A stretch of DNA of 64,000 bases from assembly GCA_003612285.1 (NCBI GenBank), contig RAYE01000003.1, positions 124,001 to 188,000 on the forward strand. The letters are read 5' to 3'. Positions 49,715 through 58,677 of this stretch are shown here, piece by piece. Position numbers and translations under genes: made by a program. The notes below the pieces were generated by a model. The model worked only from the letters and a program-made list of their open reading frames with translations. It was not told the origin of the DNA and made no database searches. The DNA is from a bacterium D16-51. GTDB lineage: Bacteria; Bacillota; Clostridia; Lachnospirales; Lachnospiraceae. Position 1 is the stretch's first letter. Each line of letters opens with the position of its first letter.

Positions 49715-51013
49715 ATGAATCAGAAACGTTTAAAAATAGGAATCTATCTTTTTATGGCAGCAATTCTTCTATGCGCTGGAAGAATCATATATGTGGATGC
49801 AATTGCTGCTAAAAATAATGCGTCGTCGTTACAAGGGGCAGCAAAAGGGGGAGAAACTGTATCAGGTTCTGCAATTACTATAAAAGGGGAAATGAGGGCG
49901 GTTTGGATTTATTATAATGAAATGAAGAAAAAAGCAACTTCTTATAGTAAATGGAAAAGTTATATTGACCAGACGTTTGATGCCTGTAAGGCAAAGAAGA
50001 TGAACACTGTTATTTTGCAGGTCCGGCCTTGTGCAGACGCTATGTATCCGTCAGACTATTTTCCCTGGTCTGAATACGCAACAGGGAAAGCAGGTAAAAG
50101 CCCGGGGTTTGATCCTTTAAAATACGCAGTTACAGCGGCCCATAAAAGAAAGCTTGCAATCCAGGCATGGATTAACCCATATAGGATTACGTTGTCTTCA
50201 ACAAAAATATCTTCGCTGCCAAAAGATTCTATTGCACGGAAATGGGCGTCTTCTAAAAAGAAATCAGAGCGAAGGAATGTGCTGTCTGTAAATGGGGCGT
50301 TATATTTCAATCCGGCTTCGACAGATGTCCAGATGCTGGTTGCCAGCGGCGTAAAAGAAATTGTCAAAAATTATGACGTTGATGGAATACATATGGATGA
50401 TTATTTTTATCCAAGTCTGGGAACAGCCAATATGAAGAAATTTGATTACAGTGAATATAAGTCATATGTTAAACGCTGTAACCAAGAGAAGGAAGAAGCA
50501 AAATCGCTTGTGAGCTGGCGGCGGCAGAATGTAAATAAGATGGTAAAAAAGGTGTATGCAGCAGTGAAAAAGGCAGATAAAAACTGTCTGTTTGGCATTA
50601 GCCCGGCTGGAAATATTGATAACCTTTATTCCAAGACGTCTTATTACAGTCCGGTAAAAACCTGGATGAAAACTTCAGGTTATATTGATTATATCTGTCC
50701 ACAGATCTATTGGTCCTTTACACAGAAGTCTGCGCCATATAAGAAAATGGTAAAAGAATGGACTTCCCTGAAACGGAGCAGTTCTGTTAAATTGTATATT
50801 GGGCTTGCAGGCTACAGGGCAGGCATATCTGCAAAGGAGGCCAAGGCCGTGTCAGACCCTGGCTGGTCTAAGAGTAATACAATATTAAAACGGCAGGTTG
50901 AGTATGCCCGTTCCACAAAAGAAGTCAGTGGGTTCTGTATTTTTTCTTATGGAACGTTTACAAGGGCATCAGCACAAAAAGAGGTGAAGAATCTTTTAAA
51001 AATTTTAAAATAA
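49715..51013 (+). CDS. Secreted GHL10-type (YngK/DUF187) glycosyl hydrolase-like protein
   Basis: The 432-residue protein has a signal sequence (about 8-30) and a GHL10 TIM barrel: 'GEMRAVWIYYNEM', 'NTVILQVRPCADAMYPSDYFPWS', 'AIQAWINPYRI', 'LYFNPAS', 'DGIHMDDYFYP' (catalytic-region acidic pair) and 'CPQIYWSF'. Members are predicted to act on peptidoglycan or surface glycans. GGGGAGG precedes ATG 49715; the frame is open further 5' without homology. Confidence 0.88.
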   Translation: MNQKRLKIGIYLFMAAILLCAGRIIYVDAIAAKNNASSLQGAAKGGETVSGSAITIKGEMRAVWIYYNEMKKKATSYSKWKSYIDQTFDACKAKKMNTVILQVRPCADAMYPSDYFPWSEYATGKAGKSPGFDPLKYAVTAAHKRKLAIQAWINPYRITLSSTKISSLPKDSIARKWASSKKKSERRNVLSVNGALYFNPASTDVQMLVASGVKEIVKNYDVDGIHMDDYFYPSLGTANMKKFDYSEYKSYVKRCNQEKEEAKSLVSWRRQNVNKMVKKVYAAVKKADKNCLFGISPAGNIDNLYSKTSYYSPVKTWMKTSGYIDYICPQIYWSFTQKSAPYKKMVKEWTSLKRSSSVKLYIGLAGYRAGISAKEAKAVSDPGWSKSNTILKRQVEYARSTKEVSGFCIFSYGTFTRASAQKEVKNLLKILK

Positions 51014-51040
51014 GGCGGCAGTTAATGTCTTAGAAGTAAA

Positions 51041-51088
51041 AAATCCATCCACTATTGATTTTAATGCCAATAGCGGATGGATTTTTTT
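51041..51088. terminator. Bidirectional terminator between the GHL10 gene and ssrA
   Basis: AAATCCATCCACTATTG and CAATAGCGGATGGATTT pair over 17 positions with one mismatch, then TTTT on the plus strand. The A-run on the left side makes T's for minus-strand ssrA transcripts too. Confidence 0.88.
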
Positions 51089-51093
51089 AGAAG

Positions 51094-51434
51094 TGGAGCT
51101 GCGGGGAGTTGAACCCCGGTCCGAACCCAGATTCAATGTACTTCTACTGTCATAGTCAGTGTTTATTCATTCCCTTCAGACAACACCCGCTGACAGGTTT
51201 TGCCCTTTAGTAGCTTCATATATTTTCTGCTGCCGCAAAGCTTTGGCAGCAGAGTTTCCCGCAAGTCGATGCCGGTAACCCTAACGGCGGGGCATTAGGA
51301 CCGACAAGCTGCAACTAGGCAGCTAATGCTAAATTATCTTCAGCGTTTAATTTTAAATTCGGACTTTTAACGTGGTGCCCGGCCACGGACAGCTTCTCCA
51401 TCTTCAGTGAGCCCGTCGAAACCAGTACAGCCCC
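51094..51434 (-). ncRNA. ssrA: tmRNA (ssrA)
   Basis: Reading the minus strand, the 5' end GGGGCTGTACTGGTTTCGAC and the 3' end GGTTCAACTCCCCGCAGCTCC are the tRNA-like halves; GGGGCTG pairs with CAGCTCC. CCA is not encoded. The tag reading frame runs ...AATTTAAAATTAAACGCTGA and on to a TAG at 51317-51315, giving a peptide that ends LNAEDNLALAA. The exact resume codon is not certain. tmRNA rescues stalled ribosomes with SmpB, encoded 3.3 kb away; RNase R is also in this window. Confidence 0.96.
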
Positions 51435-51464
51435 TTGCTGTACTTTTTAACTATGATGTTATCA

Positions 51465-51493
51465 ACTATAGCATATTTTATATCTGTTGTCAA
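51465..51493 (-). promoter_or_regulatory. Promoter of ssrA
   Basis: On the minus strand TTGACA (51493-51488) and TATAGT (51470-51465) are 17 bp apart, 31 bp before the tmRNA 5' end. Confidence 0.9.
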
Positions 51494-51500
51494 AACTTTT

Positions 51501-52160
51501 TTATGTTATGTTTAAAGTGACAGGTGTATGTGTTTTTTGGCTGCGGACTTGGGTAGGAGTAGCGTTAAAGTGTTCATGGAACATCCGGCGGAATAATTTG
51601 TAATTGGTAAATCCGTGGCGTTCTATAATTTCTTTGATAGGGTCGGCTGTATCAATGATATCCCTGTAAATATAGGAGAGACGGAGCTCGTTTTGATATT
51701 CCAGGAAGGTAACCCCCATATTTTTCTTAAAAAAACGGCAAAAATATCCTGTCTGAAGGTAAACCAAATCGGCAATCTCGTCCAAAGAAATATGACGCCT
51801 ATAATTTTGAAGTGTGTATTTTAGAATGATGTCTAAGCGCTCCATGTCTTTTATTTTATTTTTTAAATGGGGCTGGTACACCTGGAAACTGAAATTATGG
51901 TAGAGCTGGTACATAATTTCAAACAGAAGGCTGTTAAAACGGAGGGCATAGCCTTTGGGGCGGATATCGTTTGCAATCTGCATCTGAAGAAGGGTTTCCT
52001 TAAAAACGGTAAGCTTTGTCTGCTGCACAGGGTTTCCCTTTTGGATTTCCAAAGAAAACAGGATATAGTGGAAATCAGGGATATACTGCTTAAAAAAATC
52101 CGCAGGGATTTGGAAGACAATCGCTTTATTGGATGCTGTGCATTTGGTAGAATGTACTAT
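51501..52160 (-). pseudogene. AraC-family regulator, 5'-truncated
   Basis: The frame carries the end of an AraC cupin domain ('IVHSTKCTASNKAIVFQIP') and the complete two-HTH AraC domain ('ISLDEIADLVYLQTGYFCRF' and 'DPIKEIIERHGFTNYKLFRRMF'). Homology stops near position 52160 of the minus-strand gene; upstream, the frame runs antisense through a GH43 gene. About 60 N-terminal residues and the promoter are lost. It is divergent to the GH43 remnant, and both are broken at the same point. Confidence 0.75.
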
Positions 52161-52164
52161 GGAG

Positions 52165-53153
52165 GAAAACACAGAGGCTGTATAGAGGCGCCGCATTTGA
52201 CAAAGCATGGGGATTATTATTATATTATGTGCGCAGAAGGTGGTACAGGATATTATCATAGTGTAACAATGGGACGTTCAAAAAATGTCTGGGGGCCATA
52301 TGAACCTGATCCTTGCAACCCGATCCTTACTTCTAATCCTGCTATTGTAAATGAACGTGCAGACTGGGACCATCTGAAGCCCCGCTATTACAATTCGGAT
52401 GTGAAATTGCAGAAAGCAGGTCATGCCAGTTATGTGGATCTGCCAAATGGGGAAACCTGGATGGTTTTCCATACTTCACGCCCTTTTACACCGGAGCTGC
52501 GCTGTACATTGGGAAGAGAAACTTCGATTCAGAGGATGAGATGGACCGAGGATGGATGGCTGCGTACAGTAAGTGGAAGTAATCTTGTGGAAGAATTTGT
52601 GGAACCGAGCGCGCTTCCTGAATGTCCGGCCAGGCAGTTACCTGCATATGATGACTTTGACACAGCGAAATTGAATATGGGGTATTACGCGCCGAGAATT
52701 GATCCAGAATCATTTGTGGATCTGGTTTCCAGGCCGGGATGGGCAGGGCTTATTCTGTACTATGACAATATGAATTTTCTTTATCTGTACAAGTATTACA
52801 GTGAAACACTGGATCATAGTGCAATCAGCATATTGGAGCTGCAAAACGGCGTAAAACGTGAATATCATGATACGGACAGTACACGGACTTTTGTAGAGGA
52901 TGGAAAAGATATTTATATGCGCGTCAGCATCCGCGGCAGGGATGTACAATTTTCATGGTCTGTGGATGGGGAGGAGTATGCGCATATTGGACCGGTATTT
53001 GATATCAGCAGGCTCTCTGATGAATATTCAGAGTATGGAGAATTTACCGGGACATTTGTTGGAATTACCTGTGGCGACAGGATGATGCATAAGCATACGG
53101 CTGATTTTGACTTTTTTGATTATCAGGCAGAGGAACATGCAAATGTGGAATAG
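52165..53153 (+). pseudogene. GH43 glycoside hydrolase, 5'-truncated
   Basis: From about 52167 the frame shows the second half of a GH43 beta-xylosidase/arabinofuranosidase: 'HRGCIEAPHLTKHGDYYYIM' (with the catalytic Glu region EAPH), 'AEGGTGYYHSVTMGRSK', 'PYEPDPCNPILTS', 'GHASYVDLPNGETWMVFHTSRP', then the C-terminal concanavalin-like domain ('AGLILYYDNMNFLYLYKYYS'). The first propeller blades with the catalytic base are gone, so it is inactive. Upstream the frame continues antisense to the AraC remnant. Confidence 0.82.
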
Positions 53154-53181
53154 CTTGCCAAAGTGTTTGGCAGGAAACCCG

Positions 53182-53225
53182 GCAGGCAGCAAATTGTGTG
53201 CAAGCGCACATTGCTGCCTGCTTTT
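53182..53225 (+). terminator. Terminator of the former GH43 gene
   Basis: GCAGGCAGCAA and TTGCTGCCTGC form an 11-bp stem that continues with TGTGTGC/GCGCACA, then TTTT. Confidence 0.85.
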
Positions 53226-53245
53226 GGTTATAGCATCAGGATATT

Positions 53246-53404
53246 AGGAACTGTATAGAAATAACTTTTACATCTTGGCTTGTCTATTTCTCCGCCTGCA
53301 CAGGCCAAAAAGCCTCAGCGTAGCCCACTACGCCTGCGTTTTTTGACCTGCACATCCGAAGAATATCCTATGCAATCTGTATAAGTTATTTTCATACAGT
53401 TCCT
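53246..53404. mobile_element. 159-bp palindromic MITE-like element
   Basis: The ends are inverted repeats of about 27 bp: AGGAACTGTATAGAAATAAC at the left and the complement of AGGAACTGTATGAAAATAAC at the right (24/27 identical over the whole arm). A central hairpin pairs GCGTAG with CTACGC, flanked by AAAAAGCC/GCGTTTTTT and AGGCC/ACCT arms. There is no coding capacity. The right end abuts the stop codon of the tyrosine recombinase gene at 53404-53406. Confidence 0.8.
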
Positions 53405-54324
53405 TATATATGGAAATTTTTTCTTGGATGCTTCGTAGAGAGGATATCCATTTGCTTTGACATTGCCACATGCGTATAGATTTCTGTAATATTGATGGAA
53501 CTGTGCCCAAGCATTTCCTGGATATAACGTATGTCCACATCTGCTTCTAAAAGGCAGGTTGCAAATGTATGGCGGAACATGTGCGGCGTAATATGCAGGC
53601 TGATGGAGGCAAGGGAGGAATATTTTTTTATCATCCTGCGCACTGATTGGTCAGACAGGGAGTTTCCATTCTGGTTTGCAAAAAAGTGGCTGCATCCCTG
53701 TATTTCTTTCCTAAATTCCTGATAGTACTTTTTTAACAGGTTACAGACGTCTTGGTTGCCAATTTGGATTTTCCTTTCTTTTGAACCCTTTCCATAAATC
53801 AGGATGCTTTTGCTGTCAAAATCAATATTGCTTGGTTTCAAGGAACATAATTCAGAAATGCGCATGCCAGTTGCAAAAAGCAGCTCAATAACGGCAATGT
53901 CCCGCAGGGTATTCCGTTTTTGGTATGGAGTTTTCGCTGTTTTGTATTCTTTGTACATTGTAGAAAGAAAAGTTTCCACTGTATGCAGTGGTATTGTTTT
54001 GGGAAGGATAACAGGTTCGCGGAACCTTATTTGTATTTTGTTGAAAGGATTCCATTCCATATAATCTTTGTATTCGAGATAATGGAAAAAAGCTTTTATG
54101 GAGGCTAATTTTCTTTTCACGGTTTTTGGTTTATAGTTTTCATGGAGTACCCTTATAAAGTTTTCTAAAATGCTCGGCGTAACTTCTTTGATTCTTTTTG
54201 TGCCTGTTAGTGTGGTAAATTGTTTTAAATCAATTTGATACGCCTTGAGTGTTTTGGCGTCCAGGCATTTTTGCCCTTTGCAAAATTCCAGATAGTCGTC
54301 TAAAAGTATTTCTAATTGATTCAT
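53404..54324 (-). CDS. Tyrosine recombinase (XerC/D-like integrase)
   Basis: The 306-residue protein has a SAM-like N-terminal core-binding domain (about 1-95) and a catalytic domain (about 105-300): R in ATGMRISELCSL, K in YGKGSKERKI, HxxR in ITPHMFRHTFA, H in MLGHSS and the nucleophile Y in EIYTHV. Its length matches XerC/XerD and small integrases. GGAG lies 7 nt before the ATG. No attachment site or cargo is evident, but it borders the MITE-like element and two broken genes, so it may be a resident of a decaying island. Confidence 0.92.
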   Translation of the reverse strand: MNQLEILLDDYLEFCKGQKCLDAKTLKAYQIDLKQFTTLTGTKRIKEVTPSILENFIRVLHENYKPKTVKRKLASIKAFFHYLEYKDYMEWNPFNKIQIRFREPVILPKTIPLHTVETFLSTMYKEYKTAKTPYQKRNTLRDIAVIELLFATGMRISELCSLKPSNIDFDSKSILIYGKGSKERKIQIGNQDVCNLLKKYYQEFRKEIQGCSHFFANQNGNSLSDQSVRRMIKKYSSLASISLHITPHMFRHTFATCLLEADVDIRYIQEMLGHSSINITEIYTHVAMSKQMDILSTKHPRKNFHI

Positions 54325-54981
54325 TCTTTTTCTCCTTTGTTTTTGTTTTCTATTTTAACAAATTTTCTTGTAGATTTTATTTAAAATAAGTATGTGGGTG
54401 TGTTTAGTGAATCATAGGAGGGTACATTCCCCATTGCTTGCTTACATCATCCGAGCGCACCCGTGAGAGTCAAATCCCCCTCTTTTAAGGCAAACCTACA
54501 AAAGAGAAATTATGTCATGTCCCGTTGCTTTACAGCGGAGTATTTGACTTGATATTGATACTATTGTTAATGAAAATTATTCTACATGTGTGGTTAGACG
54601 CTCTAAGGAGCATTCAACCTAATTTCCACAAACGCAAAACCTGCGCTTATGCGCTCTTTGCGTTTGTTTACGCATCCGTATTTATTAGAACTGCACAGGT
54701 GGAAAATTTTGCATAGTTCCTTAGTTTATATAGTAATGGACAGCGGAATCTGGTATTTTCGAGCCTGCGGTAAAGCAGGGCAGGAAATGGAAACACTCTA
54801 TATTGACTGGCGTAGCTATAGTGGGGCTAGAGGCGGCTTATCTGGTTTGGCTGTGCTATCAAAAAAGCATCCTCACCAAAAGATAAGGTAATTAAATTGG
54901 ATTATACTGGTAATAGTTTTTATAAGCCTGTGATAGGATTTCCCTATAAGGCATAATAGAGAAAAACTGGAAGTGTTGATA
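54325..54981. other. Gene-free stretch upstream of cysK
   Basis: No convincing gene lies here. A hairpin ACAAACGCAAA (54628) / TTTGCGTTTGT (54657) with an inner GCGC/GCGC stem is the clearest structure. Short open frames (54525-54716, 54649-54891) have no recognisable features. It may be the remains of an island next to the recombinase. Confidence 0.5.
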
Positions 54982-55010
54982 TTGACAAAAACTGGTTATG
55001 TGCCTATAAT
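54982..55010 (+). promoter_or_regulatory. Consensus promoter of cysK
   Basis: TTGACA (54982) and TATAAT (55005) are 17 bp apart, 50 bp before the start. The -10 runs into AATACCCTATAAA, which could be an Rrf2-type (CymR-like) operator; that is a guess. Confidence 0.88.
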
Positions 55011-55059
55011 AATACCCTATAAACATACTGAATAAGTAGGAAAGAAAGGAATGGTTGAT

Positions 55060-55992
55060 ATGAGTAAAATAAAAGAAAATGTATTGGAACTGATTGGCAG
55101 TACACCGTTATTGAAGCTGAACCGGTATGGCAGACAGGCAGGAGTGACAGATGCTGTAATTCTTGCGAAGCTGGAGTATCTGAATCCGGCAGGTTCTGTG
55201 AAGGACCGTATTGCACTTGCCATGATAGAGGATGCAGAAAAGAAGGGAATCTTAAAAGAAGGCGCTGCTATTATTGAGCCAACCAGTGGAAACACAGGAA
55301 TCGGGCTGGCGGCAGTTGCAGCGGCGAAGGGGTATCGTGCCATTTTGACGCTGCCGGATACCATGAGCGTGGAGCGGCGAAACCTTTTGAAGGCATATGG
55401 CGCTGAGCTGGTTTTGACAGAAGGTGCAAAAGGGATGAAAGGTGCGATTGCAAAAGCAGAGGAATTGCAGAAGCAAATGGATGGGGCAGTGATACTTGGG
55501 CAGTTTGTGAATCCGGCGAACCCGGCAGTACATAAGGCGACAACAGGGCCGGAAATCTGGGAGCAGACAGATGGGAAAGTGGATATTTTTGTGGCAGGGG
55601 TTGGAACAGGCGGAACGATTACTGGTGTTGGAGAATATCTAAAGGAAAAAAATCCGGAAGTGAAAATCGTGGCAGTAGAGCCGGCAGACAGCCAGGTTCT
55701 GGGAAAAGGGACGCCGGGCCCACACAAAATTCAGGGGATTGGGGCAGGATTTGTGCCGGATACCTTAAATACTAAAATTTATGATGAAATTATCGCTGTT
55801 GAAAATGAAGATGCTTTTGCAGAAGGAAGGGCCTTTGCAGTCAGCGAAGGCGTGCTGGTAGGAATCTCGTCCGGTGCGGCATTGAAGGCGGCAGTAGTTT
55901 TAGCGGGCAGGCCGGAAAATAAAGGGAAAACAATCGTGGCATTGCTTCCTGATTCCGGAGACAGATACCTGTCAACACCGTTGTTTGCGTAA
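55060..55992 (+). CDS. cysK: Cysteine synthase (O-acetylserine sulfhydrylase)
   Basis: The 310-residue PLP enzyme makes cysteine from O-acetylserine and sulfide. Landmarks are [13 protein letters not shown] (start), the PLP lysine in [10 protein letters not shown], '[12 protein letters not shown]' (substrate loop), '[12 protein letters not shown]' (phosphate) and 'GISSGAA'. ATG 55060 is 9 nt from AAAGGA; an in-frame ATG at 55051 is too close. The metQNI importer and a LysR regulator follow on the same strand, so this is a sulfur amino-acid block. Confidence 0.95.
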   Translation: MSKIKENVLELIGSTPLLKLNRYGRQAGVTDAVILAKLEYLNPAGSVKDRIALAMIEDAEKKGILKEGAAIIEPTSGNTGIGLAAVAAAKGYRAILTLPDTMSVERRNLLKAYGAELVLTEGAKGMKGAIAKAEELQKQMDGAVILGQFVNPANPAVHKATTGPEIWEQTDGKVDIFVAGVGTGGTITGVGEYLKEKNPEVKIVAVEPADSQVLGKGTPGPHKIQGIGAGFVPDTLNTKIYDEIIAVENEDAFAEGRAFAVSEGVLVGISSGAALKAAVVLAGRPENKGKTIVALLPDSGDRYLSTPLFA

Positions 55993-56100
55993 ATTATGAC
56001 GGTTTGTTGCTATTTTCGGCCTGCTGCATGAAAAAAATGGCTGTGGATAGCAGCGGTGATGCAGGGACAGATATATTAATACAGATAGGAGGTTTTGGAC

Positions 56101-56946
56101 ATGAAAAGAAAGCTGATAGCATTGGTTTTAAGTTTAAGTATAGTGGGAGGGCTCTTGGCAGGATGCGGAAGTGATGGCGCAGCAGGGAAAAAGGCGGATG
56201 CCGGTTTCAAAAAGAATTTAGAGGTAATTAAAGTGGGGGCAAGCATTACGCCGCATGCGGAAATTTTGCGCGCTGTGTCGGATGAGCTTGAGAAACAGGG
56301 CTATAAATTAGAAGTGGTAGAATATAACGATTATATTATACCAAATACAGCGCTGGAAAGCGGGGAACTGGATGCGAACTATATCCAGCACCTGCCTTAT
56401 CTGGAAGATTTTAATGAGGAAAACGGGACGCATATTGTAAGTGTTGCGGATATCCATTATGAACCGTTTGGCATTTATGCAGGCAAATCAGACAGCCTGG
56501 AGAACCTGAAAGAGGGGGCAGTGGTTGCAGTTCCGAATGATACTACAAATGAGGCAAGGGCTCTGCTGTTATTACAGGACCAGGGGCTGATTAAGCTGAA
56601 AGAAAATGCAGGGCTTACTGTAACTGTCAAAGATATTGTGGATAATCCAAAGAATTTTGAAATCAGGGAATTGGAGGCTGCACAGGTTCCGAAAGCTTTA
56701 CAGGATGTGGATGTTGCTGCAATCAATACGAATTATGCGCTGGAAGCAGATTTGAAGTTAAGTGATGCGCTGGCTTCGGAAGGGGCAGATTCCCTGGCAG
56801 CAAAGACGTATGCCAATATTATTGCTGTCAAAGAGGGAAATGAAAAGGCGGCAAAGATAAAGGCGCTGGTAAGTGCAGTAAAGTCGGATAAAGTCAAAAA
56901 ATTTATTGAAGATAAGTATGAAGGCGCTGTAGTCCCTGTATTTTAA
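56101..56946 (+). CDS. metQ: Methionine ABC transporter substrate-binding lipoprotein
   Basis: A 281-residue NlpA/MetQ-family lipoprotein with lipobox LLAGC near residue 22, then 'VIKVGASITPHAEIL' and 'ALESGELDANYIQHLPYL', the family hallmarks, and 'AAINTNYAL' late. It captures methionine (or an analogue) at the outside of the membrane. AGGAGG precedes ATG 56101. The ATPase and permease follow. Confidence 0.93.
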   Translation: MKRKLIALVLSLSIVGGLLAGCGSDGAAGKKADAGFKKNLEVIKVGASITPHAEILRAVSDELEKQGYKLEVVEYNDYIIPNTALESGELDANYIQHLPYLEDFNEENGTHIVSVADIHYEPFGIYAGKSDSLENLKEGAVVAVPNDTTNEARALLLLQDQGLIKLKENAGLTVTVKDIVDNPKNFEIRELEAAQVPKALQDVDVAAINTNYALEADLKLSDALASEGADSLAAKTYANIIAVKEGNEKAAKIKALVSAVKSDKVKKFIEDKYEGAVVPVF

Positions 56947-56973
56947 ATAGCTGCTGTAGAGGAGGAGGCAAAG

Positions 56974-57972
56974 ATGATTCGCCTGGAACATATTACAAAA
57001 GAATTTTCCTCTAAAAATAAGAAAGTGACTGCCGTGGATGATGTAAGCATCCATATTCAAAAAGGGGAAATATATGGGATTATTGGGTTTTCGGGCGCAG
57101 GAAAGTCAACTCTGGTCCGGTGCATCAATTTGCTGGAAATGCCAACGTCAGGCAGAGTCTATTTTGGGGATCAGGAGCTGACGTCTGCGGGTGAACAGGA
57201 ATTACGCCTTGCCAGGCAAAAGATGGGGATGATTTTTCAGCAGTTTAATTTGCTGGAACAAAGGAATGTGTTGAAGAATATATGTTACCCTCTGGAACTG
57301 GCAGGGATTTCCAAAAAGGACAGGATAAAGCGCGCCAAAGAGCTGATACGGCTTGTTGATATGGAAGAAAAGGAGAAAGCCTATCCGTCCCAGTTGTCAG
57401 GAGGGCAGAAACAAAGGGTTGCCATTGCAAGGGCGCTGGCAACAAATCCGGAAGTCCTGCTCTGTGATGAGGCGACCAGCGCCCTGGATCCGATTACTAC
57501 AAGAGCCATTCTGGCGCTTTTAAAACGTATTAACGAGATGTTCGGGGTAACGGTGGTTATTATTTCGCATGAAATGCGGGTAGTGGAGCAGGTGTGCGGC
57601 AGGGTCGCGGTGATGAGCCGGGGCGCTGTTGAAGAGGCCGGGGAGGTAAAGGAGGTTTTTCTGAATCCAAAATCTGAAACAGCGAGAAGGCTGATTTTAC
57701 CGGATAAGGATGAAGCAGGTTCGGATGCCGGCCGGCACAGCATCCGGATTGCTTTTGACGGGCAGTCCTCTTTTGAACCGGTTTTTGCTTCCTTGGTATT
57801 GGAAAGCGGCATAAAACTTAATATTTTGGGAGCTAATACAGAAAACATTGGTGGAAGGGCATTTGGCCAGATGCTGATAGAGATGCCTAAAGAACAGGAG
57901 AAACAGGAGACTGTGAAAAAAATGCTTAGAGATAGAGGGATTCATTTTGAGGAAGGGAGAGATGGAAGGTGA
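56974..57972 (+). CDS. metN: Methionine ABC transporter ATP-binding protein
   Basis: The 332-residue ATPase has Walker A GFSGAGKST, Q-loop MIFQQFNLL, signature LSGGQKQRVAIARAL, Walker B VLLCDEATSALD and switch histidine ISHEMRVVEQV. A ~75-residue C-terminal NIL domain, which binds methionine and trans-inhibits transport, is present (about 255-332). GGAGGAGG precedes the ATG. Its TGA overlaps the GTG start of metI. Confidence 0.95.
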   Translation: MIRLEHITKEFSSKNKKVTAVDDVSIHIQKGEIYGIIGFSGAGKSTLVRCINLLEMPTSGRVYFGDQELTSAGEQELRLARQKMGMIFQQFNLLEQRNVLKNICYPLELAGISKKDRIKRAKELIRLVDMEEKEKAYPSQLSGGQKQRVAIARALATNPEVLLCDEATSALDPITTRAILALLKRINEMFGVTVVIISHEMRVVEQVCGRVAVMSRGAVEEAGEVKEVFLNPKSETARRLILPDKDEAGSDAGRHSIRIAFDGQSSFEPVFASLVLESGIKLNILGANTENIGGRAFGQMLIEMPKEQEKQETVKKMLRDRGIHFEEGRDGR

Positions 57973-58628
57973 ACTTGCAGATGATGGGGCTGTTAGCTGA
58001 CGGAATAAAAGAAACTTTGTATATGACACTGGTTTCCACCCTGATTGCCTATGTGATAGGGATTCCTTTGGGAGTGGTCTGCTTTATCACAGATAAAAAT
58101 GGAATATGCCCCAGCCGTGTGGTTCATTTAGGGATAGGGATTTTAATTAATTTTGTGCGCTCTGTGCCGTTTTTGATTTTGCTGGTGGCAATTATCCCAT
58201 TAACCAGATTGATTGTGGGAACGACTATTGGATCAACAGCTACAATTGTTCCATTAGTAGCAGCGGCGGCGCCTTATGTTGCAAGGATGGTTGAATCTTC
58301 GCTGAAGGAAGTAGGTACGGGGGTGATAGAGGCGGCGGAATCTATGGGTTCTTCCCGGCTGCAAATAATATATAAGGTGCTTTTGCCGGAAGCGAAGCCA
58401 TCGCTTCTGGTAGGAGGGCTGATATCTATGGCAACGATTCTTGGATATTCTGCTATGGCAGGGTTTGTCGGAGGAGGAGGGCTGGGTGCGATTGCCATTA
58501 ACTATGGGTATTACCGTTATCAGACGGATATTATGTTTGTTACGGTTGTATTTCTTGTATTGATTGTCCAGTTTTTCCAGGAAGCAGGGATATGGCTTGT
58601 AAACCGGATTGACAAAAGGGGAGCATAG
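57969..58628 (+). CDS. metI: Methionine ABC transporter permease
   Basis: A 219-residue permease with five helices and the EAA loop 'IEAAESMGSSRLQIIYKVLLPEA' that docks on MetN, followed by 'MAGFVGGGGLGAIAINYGYYRYQ'. GTG at 57969 overlaps the metN stop (GTGA), so translation is coupled. Confidence 0.95.
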   Translation: MNLQMMGLLADGIKETLYMTLVSTLIAYVIGIPLGVVCFITDKNGICPSRVVHLGIGILINFVRSVPFLILLVAIIPLTRLIVGTTIGSTATIVPLVAAAAPYVARMVESSLKEVGTGVIEAAESMGSSRLQIIYKVLLPEAKPSLLVGGLISMATILGYSAMAGFVGGGGLGAIAINYGYYRYQTDIMFVTVVFLVLIVQFFQEAGIWLVNRIDKRGA

Positions 58629-58677
58629 AATATTGTTATGCCGGGATGATGAAAAGGGAAAGAGGAGATGGATTGAC

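Noticed and set aside
54425-54490. Possible tRNA-Ser-like fragment (GTGAGAGTCAAATCCCCCTC)
   Set aside because: Only a T-arm-like stretch is recognisable; acceptor and anticodon stems do not fold.
54525-54891. Two overlapping small frames upstream of cysK
   Set aside because: No ribosome site, no recognisable domain and unusual composition (Trp/Arg/His-rich); probably non-coding remnants.
55993-56100. SAM riboswitch (S-box) or T-box before metQNI
   Set aside because: The 108-bp gap is too short and lacks the conserved S-box or T-box motifs.
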